DNA of 33,054 bases from Burkholderiales bacterium (GTDB lineage Bacteria; Pseudomonadota; Gammaproteobacteria; Burkholderiales; Burkholderiaceae_C), in NCBI GenBank assembly GCA_026400275.1, contig JAPLPK010000045.1, positions 1-33,054 of the forward strand, given 5' to 3'. Positions 23,411 through 31,149 of the stretch are shown here, in pieces. Each line of letters starts with the position of its first letter. Positions within the stretch are counted from its first letter, which is position 1. A program made the translations under genes and the position numbers. Under the pieces are notes generated by a model that was given only the letters and a program-made list of their open reading frames with translations, had not been told where the DNA came from and ran no database searches.

Positions 23411-24682
23411 TTATTTTTTCTGCCAGACTGCGGCAAAAAAGCCATCTGTGCCATGGCGATGCGGCCACAAACGCAGGTACTCGCCACCCGTGACCGGACC
23501 GCTGCACAGGCTGGCCGCGTTCTCGATCTTTAGATGGGTCAGCAAGTCGGCTGTTTCAAGGGGTGTGAATTCGGGATTCGCAGCCGAGAAAGCCTGGGCA
23601 ATCGCCTCATTTTCCTGGGGCAGGATGCTGCAGGTGGCATATACCAGGCGGCCGCCCGGCTTCAGCAAACGGGCAGCGCTTTGCAAAATCGAGGTTTGCT
23701 TGACCACCAACTCTTCCACAGCCTTGGGCGATTGGCGCCATTTCATGTCGGGGTTGCGGCGCAGCGTGCCCAGGCCGGAGCATGGGGCATCTACCAACAC
23801 GCGGTCGATCTTTCCGGTCAGGCGCTTGATGCGGTCGTCACGCTCGTGGGCGATGGCGGCGGGGTGCACATTCGACAAACCGCTGCGCGCCAGCCGTGGC
23901 TTGAGCGCATCCAGGCGGTGGCCCGAGGTGTCAAACGCATACAAGCGACCGGTGTTGCGCATGCTGGCGCCAATCGCCAGGGTCTTGCCACCGGCGCCGG
24001 CGCAGAAGTCCACCACCATTTCGCCGCGCTTAGCATCCAGCAGCAAAGCCAGCAACTGCGAGCCTTCGTCTTGCACTTCAATCGCGCCGCGCACGAAGGC
24101 ATCCACCTTGGTCAAGGCCGGCTTGTCCGTCAGACGCAAGCCCCAAGGCGAATACGGCGTGGCAACCGACTGGATGCCGGCCTTGGCCAGTTCTTTCTGC
24201 ACGTCGTCGCGCTTGGAGTTCAAGGCGTTGACGCGCAAATCCAGGCCGGCGCCGTGAACCAGGCTTTCCACCAGCGGCCAGAACTCGTCTTTGAGCTGCT
24301 CTTTGAGCGGCTGCACCAGCCATTCGGGCAAGTTATGGCGGTGGCGGTCCAACAGGTCTTCCTGCTTGACCTTATCGCAGTTTTCCAGCCAGGTTTTCTC
24401 TTGATCGTTCAGGGCTGCATACAGGAAATCGCGTGGACCGTGGAAGCCCAAAATCGCCATACGGCGCTGCTTGGAGCCGCTGCCCGAAGGTGCCAAGTGG
24501 TCGAACAGCAGTTTTTTGCGCAGAACCGTGTACACGGTTTCCGCCAGTGTGGCGCGTTCACGCGGGCCCAACGAGCGGTTGTCGCGGAAGAAACGCGAAA
24601 CCACCGAGTCGGCGGGATGTTCAAATTGAAGCGCAAGGCGTACGAGTTCAGAACACTCGTCAAGGAAGTCTTTAGGATGCAT
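23411..24682 (-). CDS. RsmB/NOP-family RNA (cytosine-5) methyltransferase
   Basis: Cytoplasmic SAM-dependent enzyme of 423 residues that methylates cytosine C5 in rRNA or tRNA. An N-terminal helical NusB/RsmB-like region is followed by the catalytic domain: the SAM motif VVDFCAGAGGKTLAIG, the first cysteine motif VLVDAPCSGLGTLRRNPD, and the second, YATCSILPQENE, which holds the nucleophilic Cys. HRHGTDGFFAAVW ends the protein, as is usual. The exact target (m5C967 of 16S for true RsmB) is not provable here; the gene is not beside fmt/def. ATG 24682 is chosen; a longer frame to 24751 crosses the divergent DUF1653 start. GACAAT lies seven bases before the ATG. Confidence 0.9.
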   Translation of the reverse strand: MHPKDFLDECSELVRLALQFEHPADSVVSRFFRDNRSLGPRERATLAETVYTVLRKKLLFDHLAPSGSGSKQRRMAILGFHGPRDFLYAALNDQEKTWLENCDKVKQEDLLDRHRHNLPEWLVQPLKEQLKDEFWPLVESLVHGAGLDLRVNALNSKRDDVQKELAKAGIQSVATPYSPWGLRLTDKPALTKVDAFVRGAIEVQDEGSQLLALLLDAKRGEMVVDFCAGAGGKTLAIGASMRNTGRLYAFDTSGHRLDALKPRLARSGLSNVHPAAIAHERDDRIKRLTGKIDRVLVDAPCSGLGTLRRNPDMKWRQSPKAVEELVVKQTSILQSAARLLKPGGRLVYATCSILPQENEAIAQAFSAANPEFTPLETADLLTHLKIENAASLCSGPVTGGEYLRLWPHRHGTDGFFAAVWQKK

Positions 24683-24695
24683 AGCCCCGATTGTC
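24683..24695 (-). promoter_or_regulatory. Candidate -10 box close to the rsmB-like start codon
   Basis: On the minus strand GACAAT (24695-24690) is followed by seven bases (CGGGGCT) and the ATG at 24682, which would give a leaderless or nearly leaderless message. Only 44 bases separate this gene from the divergent DUF1653 start. Confidence 0.35.
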
Positions 24696-24726
24696 CCACG
24701 TCCCCTTTTTTTCACGAACCCGCACC

Positions 24727-24978
24727 ATGTCTGACGCCGATTTGCCTCCACTGCACCCCACCCCGCCGGGCCACTACCGCCACTACAAAGGCATGCTGTA
24801 CGAGGTCATCGACACGGTGCGCCACAGTGAAACTCTGGAACCCATGACGCTGTACCGCGCACTCTATGGCGAACATGGGCTGTGGGTACGCCCGGCTGCC
24901 ATGTTTTCCGAAGACGTGGTGATAGACGGCATACGCCAGCCGCGTTTCACTCGATTGCCAGACGCTCAGGCCGAATGA
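24727..24978 (+). CDS. DUF1653-family protein
   Basis: Small soluble protein of 83 residues. The family core is clear: GHYRHYKGMLYEVIDTVRHS, then ETLEPMTLYRALYGEHGLWV and RPAAMFSEDVVIDGIRQPRF. The family's function is unknown; the fold is a compact beta-barrel and members are often single-domain proteins like this one. ATG 24727 is chosen because the upstream in-frame ATG 24691 lies in the divergent promoter region and adds residues not seen in the family. Its 3' end overlaps the convergent histidine kinase stop by 13 bases. Confidence 0.87.
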   Translation: MSDADLPPLHPTPPGHYRHYKGMLYEVIDTVRHSETLEPMTLYRALYGEHGLWVRPAAMFSEDVVIDGIRQPRFTRLPDAQAE

Positions 24979-26093
24979 ACGGCCAGGCGCGGCAGCTGCA
25001 GCGTGGCGACCAGCCCCGCAGTGTCGCCATTACGCAGTGTCAGGCTGCCCTGGTGGCGGCGCGCAATGTCCAGCGAAATCGACAAGCCTAGGCCCACGCC
25101 AGCGGTGTTGCGCTCGGATGTCTGCTGGAATCGGTAAAACGGAGCCAACACCTGGATGAGCTCCGACTCCGGCAGACCTGGGCCGGGGTCATGCACCTCG
25201 ATGCAGAGCTGCTCCGGGCTGTCCACCATCTGGATATGCGCCGCACCGCCGTAGCGCACCGCGTTGTCCACCAGATTGTTCAGGCAACGGCGCAGAGCGG
25301 ATGCTTGCGCCCGCAACGGCGCTGCCGTGCCGCCACAATCCACGCGAAAGCCGCAGTCCCGCTGGTCATCGGCCAGGCTCTCGACCAGGGCGGCCACGTC
25401 CAGATGCACCCAGGCCTCCTCCTGTGCGGCACCGCACAAATAGTCCAGCGTGGCAGTGATCATCTCGTCCATCTGAACGATATCGTTGCGAAAAGCATTC
25501 TTCTGGGTCGAGTCGCCCAGACCCTCGGCCCGCAGGCGCAGGCGCGTCAAAGGGGTACGCAAATCATGCGATACGGCGGCGACAAAGCGGTCGCTCTCCA
25601 CCAGTTGCTGGCGTATTTGCGACTGCATCTGGTTGAACAGGCGGCTGGCATCACGGCATTCCCGGGGCCCATCTTCCGGCAAAGGCGGATGGTCCAGATC
25701 CTGGCCCAGAGCCTTGGCGGCACTGGCCAGCCGCCGCACCGGAGTCGACAGCCAGCGGGCCCCAATCCATGCCGCCACCACCAGCGCAGCCAGACGCACG
25801 CTGATATCCAGCCACAGCGCGGAAGCAGGCGGCGCCATATCGCCCGGAGGGCCGGGTTGTGGTGGCGCAGACGCGGGCTGTCCGAACTCTATGAGTGGTT
25901 TGGCGCCCGGGCGCAGCACAGGGTTGGGCAACGGCGGTGCCATATGTGGGTCCCTAATGGGCGGACGCATATGTAACATCATGGCCAAAGCCAGCACATG
26001 GCCGGCCAAGACCCCCACCGATACCAACACAGCCAAACGCCCGAACAGGGTGGACGGCAACAGTCGAGAAATCAGGCGCCTCAGGACGTCCAC
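24966..26093 (-). CDS. EnvZ-class sensor histidine kinase
   Basis: Membrane kinase of 375 residues. The first membrane segment lies at about 18-41 and the second at about 92-112, with a short periplasmic loop between. The loop is rich in His, Met and Pro (LHMRPPIRDPHMAPPLPNP). The HAMP-like linker (STPVRRLASAAKALGQDL) leads to HisKA, with H176 in AAVSHDLRTPLTRLRL, then HATPase_c with NNLVDNAVRYGG, VHDPGPGLPE and GVGLGLSISLDIARRHQG. It overlaps the response regulator by 13 bases, so they are translated together. The ligand is unknown. The loop could contact a metal or envelope stress signal (inference). The divergent neighbour encodes an EF-hand protein. Confidence 0.92.
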   Translation of the reverse strand: MDVLRRLISRLLPSTLFGRLAVLVSVGVLAGHVLALAMMLHMRPPIRDPHMAPPLPNPVLRPGAKPLIEFGQPASAPPQPGPPGDMAPPASALWLDISVRLAALVVAAWIGARWLSTPVRRLASAAKALGQDLDHPPLPEDGPRECRDASRLFNQMQSQIRQQLVESDRFVAAVSHDLRTPLTRLRLRAEGLGDSTQKNAFRNDIVQMDEMITATLDYLCGAAQEEAWVHLDVAALVESLADDQRDCGFRVDCGGTAAPLRAQASALRRCLNNLVDNAVRYGGAAHIQMVDSPEQLCIEVHDPGPGLPESELIQVLAPFYRFQQTSERNTAGVGLGLSISLDIARRHQGSLTLRNGDTAGLVATLQLPRLAVHSA

Positions 26094-26821
26094 GAAGGTT
26101 GACCCTGCACAGACTGCACGGTAAACATGTAACCAGCACCACGCACGGTTTTGATCAGCGATGGCGCGTCGGGAGATTCACTCAACTTCTGCCGCAGCCG
26201 CGACACCAGCAAATCAATGCTGCGCTCGTACGCGTCCATAGCCCGGCCTCGCGCCTGCTCCATCAGCTGCTCACGGCTTAGCAGCCTGCGTGGCATGCCC
26301 AGGAAGGCCAGCAGCAGGCGGAACTCCGCATTCGATAGCGGCACGACAAGGCCAGACGGTGAGGTCAAACGGCGTTCATGGCGCTGCAATGCCCATCCAT
26401 CGAAGTACACCACGTCCCCACCCACCTCTTGCAGGATGCGGTCATGCACAGTGGCGGCCCGGCGCAGCACGGTCTTTATGCGCGCCACCAACTCACGTGG
26501 CTCGAAGGGCTTGCTCATGTAGTCGTCGGCCCCCATTTCCAGACCCAGCACCCGGTCGTAAGAGTTGGTGCATGCGGTCAGCATGATGATGGGAATGCGG
26601 GATCGCTGGCGCAGCTCACGCGTCAGCGCCAAGCCGTCCACACCGGGAAGCATCATGTCCATCACCACCAGATCAATAGGCTGTGCAGCCAGTTGCTGGC
26701 GCATGCTGGGCCCGTCGTGGGCGGTGTGCGCACAAAACTCAAAACCCGTCAGGTATTCCTGTAGCAGATTGGTAATGCCGGCATCGTCGTCCACGACCAA
26801 TATTTGGCGTGAGGGGTTCAT
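26081..26821 (-). CDS. OmpR-family response regulator
   Basis: DNA-binding regulator of 246 residues. The receiver domain has acidic residues D11-D13, phospho-acceptor D55 in LVVMDMMLPG, T82 in IIMLTAC and K104 in YMSKPFEP. The winged-helix domain has LVVPLSNAEFRLLLAFLGMP, LLSREQLMEQARGR, YERSIDLLVSRLRQKL and IKTVRGAGYMFTV. All expected residues are present. Partner of the kinase downstream. It is divergent from the EF-hand gene with 219 bases between, in which two AAACAAGCTTT direct repeats lie; these could be its binding sites. Confidence 0.93.
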   Translation of the reverse strand: MNPSRQILVVDDDAGITNLLQEYLTGFEFCAHTAHDGPSMRQQLAAQPIDLVVMDMMLPGVDGLALTRELRQRSRIPIIMLTACTNSYDRVLGLEMGADDYMSKPFEPRELVARIKTVLRRAATVHDRILQEVGGDVVYFDGWALQRHERRLTSPSGLVVPLSNAEFRLLLAFLGMPRRLLSREQLMEQARGRAMDAYERSIDLLVSRLRQKLSESPDAPSLIKTVRGAGYMFTVQSVQGQPSWTS

Positions 26822-26910
26822 ATTTCGTCCATTTCGCCGAAAAGTGTAGGGAGAGTACCCCCCCTCAAAGGCACAAACAGGCAGGTCTTTACCTTTCTTT
26901 TCCGCCTCTT

Positions 26911-26958
26911 AAACAAGCTTTTGTACCAACTTGGATACACGGCTGACAAACAAGCTTT
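26911..26958. promoter_or_regulatory. Direct repeats in the RR / EF-hand divergent region
   Basis: AAACAAGCTTT occurs at 26911-26921 and again at 26948-26958, 37 bases apart (between three and four helical turns). OmpR-type regulators commonly bind tandem direct repeats. They lie 90-130 bases from either start codon. A regulatory role is inferred from position only. Confidence 0.35.
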
Positions 26959-27000
26959 ACACGTTGCGCAAAAAATACAGTAGTCGCCCAAACCGCTTGC

Positions 27001-27020
27001 TGGGGTGGCATTCCACCCCA
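27001..27020. promoter_or_regulatory. Palindrome just upstream of the EF-hand gene
   Basis: TGGGGTGG-CATT-CCACCCCA, a perfect eight-base inverted repeat with a four-base loop, ending 20 bases before the start codon and 8 bases before the ribosome binding site (AAAGGAA). It could be an operator or an mRNA hairpin near the translation start. Confidence 0.45.
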
Positions 27021-27040
27021 TCCGCCCAAAGGAAACAACG

Positions 27041-27982
27041 ATGTCCAGCATCAGCAGTGTCAGCAACAGCAGCAACGCGTGGGCCTCCACCGGAGCAACA
27101 CGCAGCGCCCCCAAAGACAAACTCTTCAGCCTGGTCGATTCAGACAAAAGCGGCGGCATAGACACCAACGAGCTGAAGACTCTGATGGAGCAGGTCACCA
27201 AGAAGACCGGTCTGGCCAACAGCAATACTGCAGCCGATCTGATGACCAAGCTGGACACCAACGGCGATGGCAGCCTGGACGGTACGGAGCTGCACAACGG
27301 CATCACCAGCATCGTGCAGCTGCCGTCCACCATGGACTTCGCGCAAACCCGTAGCGATAGCAGTAGCAGCGCCACCGGCAAGGCCGGCGACGACCTGTTC
27401 ACCAAAGTTGATGCGAACAGCGACGGCAGCCTTAGCTCCAGCGAATTCACTGCACTGATGGACAAGATGTCTGCCAGCGGTGATGCAAACGCCTCGGGCA
27501 GCAGCAGCGACAAATTTGCCAGCCTGGACACCGATAGCGACGGCAAGCTGACCCAGAGCGAATTCGACGCCGGGCGTCCATCTGGCGCAGGCGGCCCCCA
27601 AGGCGCGGGCGGCCCACCTCCCGGCCCGCCGCCCACATCCAGCAGCAGCGACAGCACCACCTACGATCCGCTGGACACCAACAAGGACGGCATCGTCTCC
27701 GCAGCCGAAGCCGCCGCGGGCCAGGCCAACGGCACGACCGACACCATGCAGGCCCTGCTAAAGGCGATTGACACCGACAAGGACGGCAAGCTCAGCAACA
27801 CCGAGGCCGACACCTTCGTTCAGCAGGTAGCCACTGCCGTGGACACCTTGCAAAAGTCTTCCAGCAGCACGGACAGCATTGACCTGAACCAGCTGGCGCA
27901 GCAAGTGCTCAAGCAGTACACCCAGATCGCTGCGGGCTCCGCCAGCAGCAGCACGGGCAGCACCGTCAGTCTTACGGCATAA
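27041..27982 (+). CDS. XopAW-like protein with six EF-hands
   Basis: Calcium-binding protein of 313 residues, low in aromatics and rich in Ser, Asp and Ala. Six canonical EF-hand loops (DxDx[SDN]G...E) lie at 33-44, 72-83, 124-135, 163-174, 212-223 and 244-255, in three pairs. A Gly/Pro linker (GGPQGAGGPPPGPPP) separates the second and third pairs. There is no classical signal peptide; the N-terminus MSSISSVSNSSNAW is Ser-rich. Such proteins are often annotated after XopAW, a Xanthomonas type III effector, but no secretion genes are seen here, so export is unproven. A good AAAGGAA precedes ATG 27041; the earlier in-frame ATG 27005 lies before the palindrome. The TAA stop touches REP-like copy H. 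It diverges from a two-component pair. Confidence 0.85.
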   Translation: MSSISSVSNSSNAWASTGATRSAPKDKLFSLVDSDKSGGIDTNELKTLMEQVTKKTGLANSNTAADLMTKLDTNGDGSLDGTELHNGITSIVQLPSTMDFAQTRSDSSSSATGKAGDDLFTKVDANSDGSLSSSEFTALMDKMSASGDANASGSSSDKFASLDTDSDGKLTQSEFDAGRPSGAGGPQGAGGPPPGPPPTSSSSDSTTYDPLDTNKDGIVSAAEAAAGQANGTTDTMQALLKAIDTDKDGKLSNTEADTFVQQVATAVDTLQKSSSSTDSIDLNQLAQQVLKQYTQIAAGSASSSTGSTVSLTA

Positions 27983-28034
27983 ATACGGCTCCAGCGCAGT
28001 TACTACCTGCGCTGGTAGCTATATATTTCGCAGC
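27981..28034 (-). repeat. REP-like palindrome, copy H
   Basis: On the minus strand: GCTGCGAAATATAT, then AGCTACCAGCGCAGG, then TGCGCTGGAGCCGTATTT. It occupies the whole gap between the convergent EF-hand and purN genes. It contains the last codons of purN with the TAG stop, and its other end overlaps the EF-hand TAA. A bidirectional terminator role is plausible. Confidence 0.75.
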
Positions 28035-28612
28035 AATTCCGCCACCACGCGCGGATACAGCAGATGCTCCTGCGTCAACACGCGGGCAGCCAGCAGCTGG
28101 GCCGTGTCGCCCGGCAAGATAGGCACCACCGCCTGGCCCAGGATGGGCCCGTGGTCCAGTTCGGCCGTAACCTGGTGCACAGTGGCGCCGGCGAAACGGC
28201 AACCCGCATCCAGCGCACGCTGGTAGGTATTCAGCCCGGCGAAGGCCGGCAACAAGGATGGATGGATGTTCACCAGCCGGCCCGCATAGTGCTCCACAAA
28301 ACCCGGCGTCAGGATGCGCATAAAGCCGGCCAGCACCACCAGGGCAGGCTGGTGGCGGTCTATCACTTGCATCAGCTGTGCGTCAAACGCGGCGCGCGGG
28401 TCGGGTGCCTCGGCAAAGGCCTTGTGCTCCACTACCTCCGCAGCCAGGCCCTGGGCGCGCGCAAAGTCCAGCCCCGCAGCCGTGGCCTTATTGCTCACCA
28501 CCGCCACGACTTGGGCGCCAAGACGCTTGGCCCAGTCGTCGCGTTGCGCGGTACGCACGATGGCCGCCATATTGGAGCCACCGCCTGAGATCAAAATAAC
28601 AATATTCTTCAT
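28019..28612 (-). CDS. purN: Phosphoribosylglycinamide formyltransferase 1
   Basis: Cytoplasmic enzyme of 197 residues that transfers a formyl group from 10-formyltetrahydrofolate to GAR, the third step of purine synthesis. Seen: the GAR phosphate loop [11 protein letters not shown], the formyl-site region [11 protein letters not shown], and the catalytic triad N115 and H117 in [12 protein letters not shown] and D153 in [15 protein letters not shown] 28612 ([12 protein letters not shown]) is chosen over the longer frame to 28696, which would overlap the divergent yceH-like gene. The usual C-terminus is extended by the repeat: the last residues LLRNI and the stop are encoded in REP-like copy H. 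Confidence 0.95.
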   Translation of the reverse strand: MKNIVILISGGGSNMAAIVRTAQRDDWAKRLGAQVVAVVSNKATAAGLDFARAQGLAAEVVEHKAFAEAPDPRAAFDAQLMQVIDRHQPALVVLAGFMRILTPGFVEHYAGRLVNIHPSLLPAFAGLNTYQRALDAGCRFAGATVHQVTAELDHGPILGQAVVPILPGDTAQLLAARVLTQEHLLYPRVVAELLRNI

Positions 28613-28631
28613 ACTGACCGGAATTATCCCT

Positions 28632-29273
28632 GTGACCACCACCCTCTCGCCCAACGAAGCCCGCGTGCTTGCCACACTGATGGAAAAAGCCCGCACCGTG
28701 CCCGACAGTTACCCCATGTCACTCAGCACCCTGCTGGCCGGTTGCAACCAGAAAACCAGCCGCGACCCGATCATGACCCTGAGCGAGGCCGACATCGCCG
28801 AAGCCCTGGGCACACTGAAAGACCTGGCCCTGGTGCGTGAATCCAGCGGTAGCCGGGTGACGCGCTTCGAGCACAACTTCCAGCGCGGCATCGGCGTGCC
28901 CGAGCAATCCAGCGTCATCCTCGGTCTGTTGATGCTGCGCGGCCCGCAAACTGCCGGCGAGCTGCGGCTGAACACCGAGCGCTGGTACAAATTCGCCGAC
29001 ATTTCCTCGGTGGAAGGCTTTCTGGACGAAATGCTGGAGCGCAGCGAGGAAAAAGGCGGGCCGCTGGTGGTCAAACTGGCGCGTGCGCCGGGAGAACGCG
29101 AGCAGCGCTGGGCACATCTGCTGTGCGGTCCGGTAGATATAAACGCACCCGCAGCACCTGCTGGCAGCGGCAACACCGGCCGACTGGAAGCCCGTATTGA
29201 AGCCCTGGAAGAAGAAGTGGCCCAATTAAGGGCCACGGTGCAAAAACTCTGCGCTGAGTTAGGGATCAGCTAA
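28632..29273 (+). CDS. YceH-family protein (UPF0502, DUF480)
   Basis: Cytoplasmic protein of 213 residues made of two winged-helix-like domains. The family start is [20 protein letters not shown] followed by [20 protein letters not shown] and [15 protein letters not shown]. The second half has [20 protein letters not shown]. The end ([20 protein letters not shown]) is a coiled coil. The start is GTG 28632, giving [12 protein letters not shown] as in other members; the frame continues upstream through purN antisense and is not coding there. The function is not settled. It diverges from purN with a 19-base gap, so both promoters lie within each other's genes or overlap. Confidence 0.9.
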   Translation: MTTTLSPNEARVLATLMEKARTVPDSYPMSLSTLLAGCNQKTSRDPIMTLSEADIAEALGTLKDLALVRESSGSRVTRFEHNFQRGIGVPEQSSVILGLLMLRGPQTAGELRLNTERWYKFADISSVEGFLDEMLERSEEKGGPLVVKLARAPGEREQRWAHLLCGPVDINAPAAPAGSGNTGRLEARIEALEEEVAQLRATVQKLCAELGIS

Positions 29274-29282
29274 ATCAACGGG

Positions 29283-29840
29283 CTAAATCAATAAGCGCGA
29301 CGACTTCGGCACATGGGCCATCAGAAACTCCATCTGGTCGGCCAGGATGCGGCGGTTGCGCAGGATGAAGTCTTCCCACAGGCTGGGCACATAAGGCGTG
29401 TACAGCAGGGGCATGTGGGCCTGCTCGGGCGTGCGGTTGCTCTTGCGGTGGTTGCAGGCGCGGCAGGCGGTCACCACGTTCATCCAGGTGTCGGCGCCCT
29501 TCTGGCCCAGGGGCTTGATGTGTTCGCGGGTCAGCACATCTTCATGGAAACGGTTGCCGCAATAGGCGCAAACATTGCGGTCGCGGATAAACAGCTTGGC
29601 GTTGGTCAGGCTGGGGCGCAGGTCAAAGGGGTTGATGTTCGGCACGCCACGGGTGCCGATGATGCTGTTGACGGTGATGATGGACTGCTCGCCCGTGATC
29701 GCGTTGTGCCCGCCATGGAACACCGCCACCTGCGCGCCCATCTCCCAACGCACCTCTTCGGCTGCGTAATGGACGACGGCTTGCTCCAGCGAAATCCATG
29801 ACTGGGGCAACCCTTGGGCTGAGAGCTTCAAGACCTTCAC
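29283..29840 (-). CDS. HNH endonuclease-family protein
   Basis: Protein of 185 residues with a complete zinc-bound HNH module: C91xxC94 in NVCAYCGNRF, the catalytic-type H107 in LTREHIKPL, and the C126xxC129 pair with N130-H131 in TACRACNHRKSNRTPEQA. The N-terminal 80 residues (VLKLSAQGLPQSWISLEQAV onwards) are typical of the widespread beta-proteobacterial group of solitary HNH proteins. The start is GTG 29840 with GGAGG six bases upstream. No methyltransferase or phage genes are adjacent, so it is not an obvious restriction enzyme. It diverges from ribF, with a degenerate REP-like copy between them. Confidence 0.88.
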   Translation of the reverse strand: MKVLKLSAQGLPQSWISLEQAVVHYAAEEVRWEMGAQVAVFHGGHNAITGEQSIITVNSIIGTRGVPNINPFDLRPSLTNAKLFIRDRNVCAYCGNRFHEDVLTREHIKPLGQKGADTWMNVVTACRACNHRKSNRTPEQAHMPLLYTPYVPSLWEDFILRNRRILADQMEFLMAHVPKSSRLLI

Positions 29841-29949
29841 AACACGCCTCCTGGATCAATAAAAGACCACTTACCGGAAATGCTAGGCAAGGCGCCAACC
29901 GGGGAGTTCACGCCTTGCATCTGTCTGCTGCGTCACAATATACATTGTT

Positions 29950-30001
29950 TCTATGAACATTGAGCTGACAGCGCTTATTACACGGGCGCAATACGCTATC
30001 A
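29950..30001 (+). repeat. REP-like palindrome, copy J (degenerate)
   Basis: TCTATGAACATT, then GAGCTGACAGCGCTTATT, then GGGCGCAATACGCTATC. It matches copy F at CTATGAA, GAGCT and GCGC positions but is decayed. It lies directly upstream of ribF, so unlike most copies it is in a 5' leader or promoter. Confidence 0.45.
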
Positions 30002-30016
30002 AAAAGATAACGATCC

Positions 30017-31054
30017 ATGCTGGTTTTTCGCGGCTTCCACCACCCGGGCATAGCCCCCCACTGCGCCCTGACGATAGGCAACTTTGACGGCGTGCACCGT
30101 GGTCACCAGGCCATGCTGGCGCTGCTGATCAACGAAGCCCGGCACCGTGGCGTGCCCAGCTGCGTCATGACCTTCGAGCCGCACCCGCGCGACTACTTTG
30201 CCCAGGCTACGGCCCAGCCCAGTCTGGCGCCAGCCCGCATCGCCACCCTGCGCGACAAACTCACCGAACTGCACCGCTGCGGAGTGGACCAGGCGGTGGT
30301 GCTGCCGTTTGACGCGGCGTTTGCAGCCCAAACCCCGCAGGCCTTCATCGACGAGGTGCTGGTGCGCGGCATGGGTGTGCGCTATGTGCTGGTGGGCGAC
30401 GACTTCTGCTTTGGCGCCAAGCGCGCCGGCGACTACGCCATGCTGGACGCCGCCGGCCTTGCCCAGGGCTTTGATGTAGCGCGCATGAATAGCTACGAGG
30501 TGCATGGCCTGCGCGTGTCCAGCTCCGCCGTGCGCACCGCGCTGCAAGCCGGCCGCATGGCCGACGTCAGCCGCCTGCTGGGCCGCCCCTACAGCATCAG
30601 CGGCCACGTGGTGCATGGGCGCAAACTGGGGCGGCAGCTGGGCGAATCCGCCGCTGGCCGCAACGACGGGTTTCGGACGCTGAATCTGCGTTTCTCGCAC
30701 TGGAAACCCGCCGCCAGCGGCATCTTCGCGGTGTTGGTGCATGGCCTGGATGCCAAGCCTTTGGTCGGCGTGGCCAACCTGGGCATACGCCCTTCGCTGG
30801 ACCCGAACGACGTCAACGGTGGCCGGGTGCTGCTGGAAACCCATTGCCTGGACTGGCCCGCCGCGCTGGGCCCCGAGGGGGCCTACGGTAAAATCATCCG
30901 CGTGGAACTGCTGCACAAACTGCATGACGAACTGAAATACGACAGTCTGGACGCCCTTCAAATCGGCATCGCCAAGGACTGCGATGAGGCACGCGCCTAT
31001 TTCAAGACCTTGCACGCAGAAACCAGCCGCCAAACAACGCGCGACCGAATTTAG
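30017..31054 (+). CDS. ribF: Bifunctional riboflavin kinase / FAD synthetase
   Basis: Cytoplasmic enzyme of 345 residues that turns riboflavin into FMN and then FAD. The N-terminal nucleotidyltransferase domain shows [14 protein letters not shown] (21-33), [26 protein letters not shown] and [15 protein letters not shown]. The C-terminal kinase domain begins at about 191 with [20 protein letters not shown] and continues with [17 protein letters not shown] and the Glu in [11 protein letters not shown]. An insertion of about eight residues (ESAAGRND) separates GRQLG from GFRTLNL. ATG 30017 fits the family start. It is followed by ileS after 95 bases, the usual ribF-ileS-lspA order. No flavin riboswitch is seen upstream. 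Confidence 0.95.
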   Translation: MLVFRGFHHPGIAPHCALTIGNFDGVHRGHQAMLALLINEARHRGVPSCVMTFEPHPRDYFAQATAQPSLAPARIATLRDKLTELHRCGVDQAVVLPFDAAFAAQTPQAFIDEVLVRGMGVRYVLVGDDFCFGAKRAGDYAMLDAAGLAQGFDVARMNSYEVHGLRVSSSAVRTALQAGRMADVSRLLGRPYSISGHVVHGRKLGRQLGESAAGRNDGFRTLNLRFSHWKPAASGIFAVLVHGLDAKPLVGVANLGIRPSLDPNDVNGGRVLLETHCLDWPAALGPEGAYGKIIRVELLHKLHDELKYDSLDALQIGIAKDCDEARAYFKTLHAETSRQTTRDRI

Positions 31055-31149
31055 ACGATCGAGTTGCTGTCAGCAGACAGCCTGCCGATCCTGCAGCCCG
31101 CATCTTTGTGTACGCCGGCTGTCTCCCTAACGTGCCATTCGAATACCCC
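31055..31149. other. ribF-ileS gap with a short hairpin
   Basis: The 95-base gap contains GCTGTC-AGCA-GACAGC (31066-31081), a perfect six-base stem with a four-base loop, without a T-run. It may fold in the leader of ileS. No T-box or other tRNA-sensing leader is recognised. Confidence 0.35.

Noticed and set aside
26822-26836. Possible plant-inducible-promoter (PIP/hrpII) box TTCG...TTCG upstream of the XopAW-like gene
   Set aside because: The two TTCG boxes are only five bases apart, not the 15-16 expected, and lie far from the start codon.
3304-28034. The palindromes as a CRISPR array
   Set aside because: Copies are kilobases apart, in both orientations, without regular spacers or cas genes.
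29283-29840. HNH protein as part of a restriction-modification or phage-defence system
   Set aside because: Neighbours are purN, yceH-like, ribF and ileS; no methyltransferase, helicase or phage gene is adjacent.
29841-30016. FMN riboswitch upstream of ribF
   Set aside because: The conserved RFN blocks are not seen; the region holds a degenerate REP-like copy.
31055-31149. tRNA-sensing (T-box) leader before ileS
   Set aside because: Only a six-base stem is present; no T-box sequence or terminator is seen, and T-boxes are mainly Gram-positive.
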